Source of the DNA: UMGS1696 sp964430105
Lineage (GTDB): Bacteria > Bacillota > Clostridia > Oscillospirales > CAG-272
Length of the DNA: 64,000 nucleotides
Assembly (NCBI GenBank): GCA_964430105.1
Contig: CAYSEF010000001.1
Location: forward strand, 80,579 to 144,578
Reading direction: 5' to 3'
Made by a program: the position numbers and the translations under genes. The stretch's first letter is position 1; each line of letters begins with the position of its first letter. Shown here in pieces: positions 59,342 to 64,000 of the stretch. The notes under the pieces are model-generated. The model searched no databases. It worked only from the letters and a program-made list of their open reading frames with translations, and was not told the DNA's origin.

Positions 59342-60436
59342 ATGAAGAATATTTTTGATATCTACCACCTAATTGAATATACATCGGATACGTATTTTGC
59401 AGGTGCAAACACTGCTAACGGATTTTGTGGAGATTATTCTTCGATTGCTGACGAACAGAGGCTGGAATGTGTCTATATAATCAAAGGCGGTGCCGGAACG
59501 GGGAAGAGCACGCTCATGAGAAAATGTGCTAAAGCTGCTGAGAATGTAGGAGCGACTGTTAAATATTATCTCTGTGGGTCAGATCCGGATTCACTTGATT
59601 GCATAGTTATAGATGAAAGAATAGCAATTCTTGATGGAACATCACCTCATACTCGTGATATGACATATCCCGGCGTATCATCGGAACTGATTGATGTATC
59701 ACAATTTTTGAATAGAGAAAAACTGATAAACAATAAGCAAAAAATAATTGATTTGACAGAGTATAAATGTGCTTGCTATAACTCAGCATATAGATATCTT
59801 ACAGCAGCGGAGCTTCTTGAAAAAGAAAAAGGTGTTTGTACAAATTCTATTTTTCTTCATGATAAAGCCAATGCCTGTATCGATAGATTGATAAAAAAGC
59901 TTGGAAAACCGCTAAACAAAAGTGGCTCAATGAAATATACACGAACTCACGCTCTTACAATGAAGGGAGCAGTTTCGCTATCGACATTCAGTAATAAAGC
60001 AAAGGTTCATTATACAGTAGCAGATTATTTTGGCTGTTCAATACCATTTATGCATTTGCTGACAGAGAAGCTTATATCGACAGGATTCAGCATAACAGTA
60101 ACGAAACTGCCGGTACCGAATGTTGTTGCAGAAATTTTTATAGATGATAACTGTACATCAATTGCAGTTGAGCAGAAAACAGATAATGCAAATCACATTA
60201 TAAATATGTCACGGTTTGTAACGGATGATTTTTCCGCTGAATTAAAGGGAGAATACCGTTTGGCATCAAAGATACAACAATCGTGCATTGAAGAAGCGCT
60301 TGTACATCTGAAAAAAGCAGCTGAGTATCACTTTGCTATTGAGCAGTGCTATATTTCAGCAATGGATTATACATCATTAAACGAATATTCTGATAGCATA
60401 TGTAAAAAAATTATCGAACAGCTTCAAAAGAAATAA
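59342..60436 (+). CDS. P-loop ATPase of unknown function
   Basis: A 364-residue protein with Walker A Gly-Gly-Ala-Gly-Thr-Gly-Lys-Ser-Thr near residues 48-56 in a domain that begins with Ser-x-Thr-x-x-Phe-Ala-Gly-Ala-Asn-Thr. A Leu-Asp-Gly-Thr-Ser-Pro-His stretch around residue 97-103 may be the Walker B-like part. A family of Clostridia/Bacilli ATPases with this opening exists (I recall an unnamed conserved protein family annotated as ATPase); larger members carry a second, repeated P-loop half, of which only traces (Phe-Gly-Cys-Ser-Ile-Pro) may be seen here. GGAGG precedes the ATG. No partner genes. Confidence 0.65.
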   Translation: MKNIFDIYHLIEYTSDTYFAGANTANGFCGDYSSIADEQRLECVYIIKGGAGTGKSTLMRKCAKAAENVGATVKYYLCGSDPDSLDCIVIDERIAILDGTSPHTRDMTYPGVSSELIDVSQFLNREKLINNKQKIIDLTEYKCACYNSAYRYLTAAELLEKEKGVCTNSIFLHDKANACIDRLIKKLGKPLNKSGSMKYTRTHALTMKGAVSLSTFSNKAKVHYTVADYFGCSIPFMHLLTEKLISTGFSITVTKLPVPNVVAEIFIDDNCTSIAVEQKTDNANHIINMSRFVTDDFSAELKGEYRLASKIQQSCIEEALVHLKKAAEYHFAIEQCYISAMDYTSLNEYSDSICKKIIEQLQKK

Positions 60437-60526
60437 TTAAAAATTTATAATTCGTTAGCAAAAAGAACTATATTTTTTACATTAAAAAGACTATAATGGA
60501 GCTATCATAATCAGAAGGGTAGAAAA

Positions 60527-60934
60527 ATGAACAAATTACAGCAAAAAATGATGGCATTCATGTATGGTCGTTATGGCATGGATGAAATGTACTTCGGACT
60601 TTTGGCACTTTGGTTTGCAATAACAATAGTCAATGCATTTGTTGGCTCAATGATACTTAGCTTGCTTGGAACAGCTGTGTTGATTTTCTCGTTGTATAGA
60701 TTCTGTTCAAAGAAAATCGACAGAAGAAAGAAGGAAAATGTTGCATTTCTAAAAATATGGCATCCGATACGCAACTGGTTCACATATCAGCGAGATAAAA
60801 TACGTGATCGCAAAACTGCACGTTATCGCAAATGTAAGCACTGCAAAGCAATACTAAAGCTTCCGAATAAAAAAGGAAAGCATACAGTAAATTGTCCTAA
60901 ATGCCATGAAAAGTTTGACGTGAGAATTTTATAA
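60527..60934 (+). CDS. Small membrane protein with C-terminal zinc ribbon
   Basis: A 135-residue protein with two membrane helices (about 20-38 and 41-58), a basic region (residues 62-100, rich in Lys and Arg), and a zinc ribbon with Cys-Lys-His-Cys and Cys-Pro-Lys-Cys near residues 102-128. Such proteins are common in Firmicutes without a known role; binding of nucleic acid or protein near the membrane is a guess. AGAAGGGT precedes the ATG. A bidirectional terminator follows. Confidence 0.7.
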   Translation: MNKLQQKMMAFMYGRYGMDEMYFGLLALWFAITIVNAFVGSMILSLLGTAVLIFSLYRFCSKKIDRRKKENVAFLKIWHPIRNWFTYQRDKIRDRKTARYRKCKHCKAILKLPNKKGKHTVNCPKCHEKFDVRIL

Positions 60935-60940
60935 ATAATA

Positions 60941-60978
60941 AAACAGCGATACCTCGTAACATTGAGATATCGCTGTTT
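60941..60978. terminator. Bidirectional terminator before phosphoglucomutase
   Basis: AAACAGCGATACCTC (60941-60955) pairs with GAGATATCGCTGTTT (60964-60978), one mismatch; T-runs on both sides. Confidence 0.88.
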
Positions 60979-61002
60979 TTTTCTTACTTAATGTTGTCTG
61001 TT

Positions 61003-62748
61003 TTATTTCTTGAGTGAGCCGTGCTCAATGCCGATCATGTCTTCAAGTGAGCTTGTGCAAGCCTTTACATTCGCAACAGCTTCGTCCTCATCCTTGCCAT
61101 TTACAAGAATATAGAACTTTATCTTAGGTTCAGTACCGGATGGACGTGCAACTACAACATTTCCGTTTTCGCAAGCCCAGTAGAGTACGTTTGACTTAGG
61201 AAGACCTGTGCCTGTAACTTCGCCTGTACGAGTGTTTTTGATGGTTTCCTTGAGATAATCGCGGATATTCACTACTTCTGAGCCTGCTATCATATCAGGT
61301 TCATTATTGCGTAGCTTTTCCATCATTGCTGCAATCTGTTCTTTTCCGTCAACGCCTTCCATGTAAATTTCGGCAGAATTTTCCATATAATAACCGTATT
61401 TTTCATAAAGCGCAGACATAGCATCGATGAGAGTCATGCCCTTGAGGGAGTAGTAAGCTGCCATTTCGCAGATGAGCATAGATGCAACAACACCATCTTT
61501 GTCACGAGAATACTGACCCTTCATGTAGCCATAGGATTCTTCATAGCCAAGCAGATATGTGCCTTCACCACGTGCTTCATGTTCGCCTATAACTTCTGCA
61601 ATAAACTTAAAGCCTGTAAGTACATTATAAAGATTTACATTATGCATTTCGCAAATCTTTGTAGCCATTTCGCTGGTAACGATAGTCTTGATAGCATAAG
61701 CATCTGAAGGGAGCTTGCCTTGTTCTTCAAGTGCACAGAAAATGTAATCAAGGAGCAGAGAACCCATTTGATTGCCTGTGATGCATTTGAATTCGCCTGA
61801 TTTATCTCTAGCCATAACACCAACGCGGTCACAGTCAGGGTCAGTTGCAATTATAAGGTCTGACTTTACCTGTGCAGCAACCTTGATGCCTTCAGTAAAA
61901 GCGGCAGGATATTCCGGATTCGGTTTAGCAAGTCCGGGGAAATCACCGTTAGGAGTCATCTGGCATTCTACTGTAGAGAGATTTTTAACACCTATTCTGC
62001 GAAGAACCTCCGGAACTATACGATAGCCTGCACCGCAAAGAGGGGTATATACAACCTGAAGATCATCTGCCGCACGGCCTATAACATCTGGGTATACCTG
62101 TTCGCCGATTACATTATTCATGAAAATCTCGTCGAAATCTTTGCCAACCATTGTAATAAGGGATTCGTCAGCCTGATCTCTTGTAGGAACTCCGTCAAAA
62201 ATATCAGTAGCATAGATGTAAGAAGAAACATGATTCGCCATATCCGCAGTAGGCTGTGCACCATCTTCCCAGTAAAGCTTGTAGCCATTGTAAGCAGATG
62301 GATTGTGTGATGCGGTGATGTTTATACCGGCAATACAACCGAAATGACGTACACCCGCAGAAAGCATTGGAGTCGGGCGAAGTTCGTCGAAAAGGTATAC
62401 CTTAATACCATGAGCAGTGAGAACTTCAGCACAACGACGAGCATAAAGAGCAGAATTATTTCTGCTGTCATAACCAATGATAACACCACGCTTTTTTGCG
62501 TCGTCACCAAGAGTTTCAATTACTCGTGCTACACCTTCGGTCGACTGTGCAACGGTGTAAATGTTCATCATTCCGCAGCCTGCACCCATTTTAGAACGCA
62601 ATCCACCTGTGCCAAATTCCATATAAGAGCCAAAACGCATTTTCAGCTCATCTTCATTGTCAGCAATGGCACGAAGCTCAGCTTTTGTGTCCTCGTCAAC
62701 TTTATCAGATTCAAGCCATGAGATATATCTTGCCTTGTATTCTTCCAT
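61003..62748 (-). CDS. pgcA: Phospho-sugar mutase (phosphoglucomutase/phosphomannomutase)
   Basis: A 581-residue alpha-D-phosphohexomutase that interconverts glucose-1-P and glucose-6-P (or the mannose pair). The phosphoserine loop is Ile-Thr-Ala-Ser-His-Asn-Pro-Ser-Ala-Tyr-Asn-Gly (about 142-153), the metal loop Asp-Pro-Asp-Cys-Asp-Arg-Val, and the C-terminal phosphate-binding loop Arg-Pro-Ser-Gly-Thr-Glu-Pro-Lys. Length about 580 fits the PgcA group, which feeds UDP-glucose synthesis. GGAAGG precedes the ATG. Confidence 0.93.
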   Translation of the reverse strand: MEEYKARYISWLESDKVDEDTKAELRAIADNEDELKMRFGSYMEFGTGGLRSKMGAGCGMMNIYTVAQSTEGVARVIETLGDDAKKRGVIIGYDSRNNSALYARRCAEVLTAHGIKVYLFDELRPTPMLSAGVRHFGCIAGINITASHNPSAYNGYKLYWEDGAQPTADMANHVSSYIYATDIFDGVPTRDQADESLITMVGKDFDEIFMNNVIGEQVYPDVIGRAADDLQVVYTPLCGAGYRIVPEVLRRIGVKNLSTVECQMTPNGDFPGLAKPNPEYPAAFTEGIKVAAQVKSDLIIATDPDCDRVGVMARDKSGEFKCITGNQMGSLLLDYIFCALEEQGKLPSDAYAIKTIVTSEMATKICEMHNVNLYNVLTGFKFIAEVIGEHEARGEGTYLLGYEESYGYMKGQYSRDKDGVVASMLICEMAAYYSLKGMTLIDAMSALYEKYGYYMENSAEIYMEGVDGKEQIAAMMEKLRNNEPDMIAGSEVVNIRDYLKETIKNTRTGEVTGTGLPKSNVLYWACENGNVVVARPSGTEPKIKFYILVNGKDEDEAVANVKACTSSLEDMIGIEHGSLKK

Positions 62749-62780
62749 AGTAAAATCCTTCCTTTGGAATGTAATTATTA

Positions 62781-63653
62781 TTAATTGTTTATAATGTCAT
62801 AAATGCCGACGATGTCGTAACGGATATGTGATCCTTCCAGGAAGAAAAACATAGCATCCGTGTCGGCTTTAGAAATATCAAATTGCAGAGTTAAAGCGAA
62901 TCGATCGTCAGAATATTCGAGCGGAAGTGAATTCATCATAAGCACTGTTGCACCAAGAGTATCACACGCAGATAGAAATGCACCATATTCAGAGCTGTCC
63001 AAAACAATTGATAAATCAAGATAGTTCATCTTTTGCGTTACAGTACTGCAAAACCATCCTTCGGAACTTTTCATGAGAAGTGCGAACCTCATTAAGGAAT
63101 CATCATTCATCTCAATATCAGTTGCCAAAGCAATCCACAGGTCATACTTTGAGATAAGCCTGCGAAATGAAGTCAGAAATCCGTCGCTTGAATTAGAGAT
63201 TGGCAAAATTGCATAGGAACAGCTACCATTGTAAACTTCTTCACAAACCTCACGAAATCCCGGAAAATATATCGCAGAAACTTTTGTAAAACTATTGGCA
63301 AATCTGCTGTATGCACGATCTGAGAAGGTGTTCTGCAAATAAGCGATTTTCGGAACATCAATGTCACTGTCTGATTTTTTAAAATTTATCAGCTTTGCGC
63401 CATATTCATGAGAAAAAGCCATGCATAAAGCAGCAAACTCAGGTGAAATTATTTTTCCACCGATTGTTTCTTCAAAAATATGAGCGACTTCATCCGCAGT
63501 AGGAGGTTCAGAACTGTTTTTCTTGTAATTTTTAGCCGTATCTGAAAACATTGCCTCAGTTAATTCGTTGATCAAAGCCTTTCGTGTGCTCATAAACACA
63601 CGATTACGGATAATAACTGTGGATTCGTCAGACTGTCTGCAAATATCAGTCAT
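62781..63653 (-). CDS. Prephenate-dehydratase-like protein with ACT-like domain, catalytic motif changed
   Basis: A 290-residue protein. Residues 100-205 resemble the prephenate dehydratase fold: Tyr-Leu-Gln-Asn-Thr-Phe-Ser-Asp-x-Ala at the start, Gly-x-x-x-Tyr-Ala-Ile-Leu-Pro-Ile-Ser-Asn-Ser-Ser-Asp-Gly (family Pro-Ile-Glu-Asn-Ser), and Met-Arg-Phe at 188-190 where the enzyme has Thr-Arg-Phe with the catalytic Thr. Residues 210-288 look like an ACT domain. Residues 1-95 are helical. Because the key Thr and the Glu of PIENS are lost, I expect a regulator or binding protein rather than an enzyme. The ATG overlaps the htpG stop by one base (TAATG). Confidence 0.5.
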   Translation of the reverse strand: MTDICRQSDESTVIIRNRVFMSTRKALINELTEAMFSDTAKNYKKNSSEPPTADEVAHIFEETIGGKIISPEFAALCMAFSHEYGAKLINFKKSDSDIDVPKIAYLQNTFSDRAYSRFANSFTKVSAIYFPGFREVCEEVYNGSCSYAILPISNSSDGFLTSFRRLISKYDLWIALATDIEMNDDSLMRFALLMKSSEGWFCSTVTQKMNYLDLSIVLDSSEYGAFLSACDTLGATVLMMNSLPLEYSDDRFALTLQFDISKADTDAMFFFLEGSHIRYDIVGIYDIINN

Positions 63654-64000
63654 TAGAGCTTACCGAGAAGATCGTAGCTATCGTCAAGGAATGCGACAAG
63701 CTCTTCTGCTGAAAGTTGTCTTTGAGAAAGGGAAGAGAGCATATAAATATGATGTGCAATTTTCTCTGCTAAATCGTTCTTGCCTTCATCAAGATATCCT
63801 GTCAGTTTTTCAATGAGAGGTGATGCGGTGTTGAGAATCAAAGTTTCTTCTACCGGCATACCTCCATCCATTTTGTAAAGCTTCATCATATCATTCATAC
63901 GTCGAGCTTCTTCTGAAATATTGAGAATAGCAGGAGTATTGGCATCCTTAAAGCGATCAAATTCGACCTTGATTTTGTCATTGACGACTTTTTTGAACAG
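63653..64000 (-). CDS. htpG: Chaperone HtpG (Hsp90), C-terminal part (continues beyond the window)
   Basis: The last 115 codons of an Hsp90. Reading inward from the edge gives Asp-Arg-Phe-Lys-Asp-Ala-Asn-Thr-Pro-Ala-Ile-Leu-Asn-Ile-Ser-Glu-Glu-Ala-Arg-Arg-Met-Asn-Asp-Met, then Ala-Ser-Pro-Leu-Ile-Glu-Lys-Leu, which match the C-terminal dimerisation domain of HtpG, where the helix Arg-Met-x-x-Met-Met-Lys is a hallmark. The frame has no stop up to position 64000. Its TAA overlaps the start of the prephenate-dehydratase-like gene, so the two are coupled. Confidence 0.9.
   Translation of the reverse strand: MFKKVVNDKIKVEFDRFKDANTPAILNISEEARRMNDMMKLYKMDGGMPVEETLILNTASPLIEKLTGYLDEGKNDLAEKIAHHIYMLSSLSQRQLSAEELVAFLDDSYDLLGKL

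Noticed and set aside
1..64000. Prophage, integrated plasmid or CRISPR-Cas region
   Set aside because: No integrase, phage structural genes, replication genes, cas genes or spaced repeats were seen; only the sigG insertion and two tandem duplications disturb a housekeeping layout.

Overview
The window looks like a chromosomal segment of a low-GC, spore-forming member of the Clostridia, most probably a gut Oscillospirales/Ruminococcaceae-type bacterium. The evidence is the gene families (SpoIVB, SigG, BlaI, Prp-processed L27, MecA, DivIVA, SLH protein), purine-rich ribosome binding sites, near-consensus sigma-A promoters and hairpin plus T-run terminators. This placement is inferred from gene content, not from a marker gene. 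There is no prophage, plasmid or CRISPR array; almost everything is ordinary housekeeping DNA, with a few disturbed or unusual spots.

Layout. 1-1827: mannose-6-phosphate isomerase and a ROK regulator, rearranged by a perfect 645-bp tandem duplication. 2150-5443: BlaI-type repressor, an unknown conserved protein, a sugar-phosphate isomerase-like protein and an XpaC-like membrane protein. 5711-11460: a six-gene sodium-pumping decarboxylase/transcarboxylase operon that ends in a winged-helix gene. 11512-13477: XRE regulator and DivIVA. 13779-17368: gltX, glnS and tRNA-Lys. 17623-22799: XRE regulator, lgt-folD, rplU-prp-rpmA and spoIVB. 22899-25014: acetyltransferase, a truncated sigG and a duplicated gene with homing-endonuclease-associated repeats. 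25032-29260: Na/Pi cotransporter and PhoR/PhoB with matching Pho boxes. 29461-32275: metNIQ methionine transporter behind a structured leader with a possible leader peptide and a terminator. 32459-34221: MATE exporter and thioredoxin. 34314-37504: DHHW / MBOAT / DUF4358 cell-surface acylation cluster. 37725-41190: HD hydrolase, Hsp33, unknown gene, cation efflux. 41283-46646: murE, aspartate racemase, ATP-grasp ligase and asparagine synthetase, read here as a D-Asp/D-Asn cross-bridge pathway. 46930-52789: FNT channel, pcrA, proS and a SEDS protein. 53017-60934: binding protein, MecA, a leucine-rich-repeat membrane protein, a tiny Asn/Gln-rich protein, an SLH protein, ilvE, a P-loop ATPase and a zinc-ribbon protein. 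61003-64000: phosphoglucomutase, a prephenate-dehydratase-like protein and the C-terminus of HtpG.

How the parts work together. The pump operon would couple carboxyl transfer or decarboxylation to Na+ export, giving a sodium gradient usable by secondary transporters such as the Na/Pi carrier and MATE pump. The phosphate carrier and its two-component system share the same direct-repeat operator. The murE cluster, the SEDS protein and the MBOAT cluster all concern the cell envelope. Translation genes (two tRNA synthetases plus tRNA-Lys, ribosomal proteins with their processing protease, ProRS) are spread through the window.

The points most worth a second look are: the metNIQ leader; a family of terminator hairpins with a near-invariant loop and changing stem; two perfect tandem duplications with microhomology joints; sigG cut off after its first conserved region beside a homing-associated gene; a candidate small RNA divergent to and facing tRNA-Lys; a tRNA-Lys with a C3-A70 mismatch; and a 54-residue protein that is about 69% Asn/Gln.
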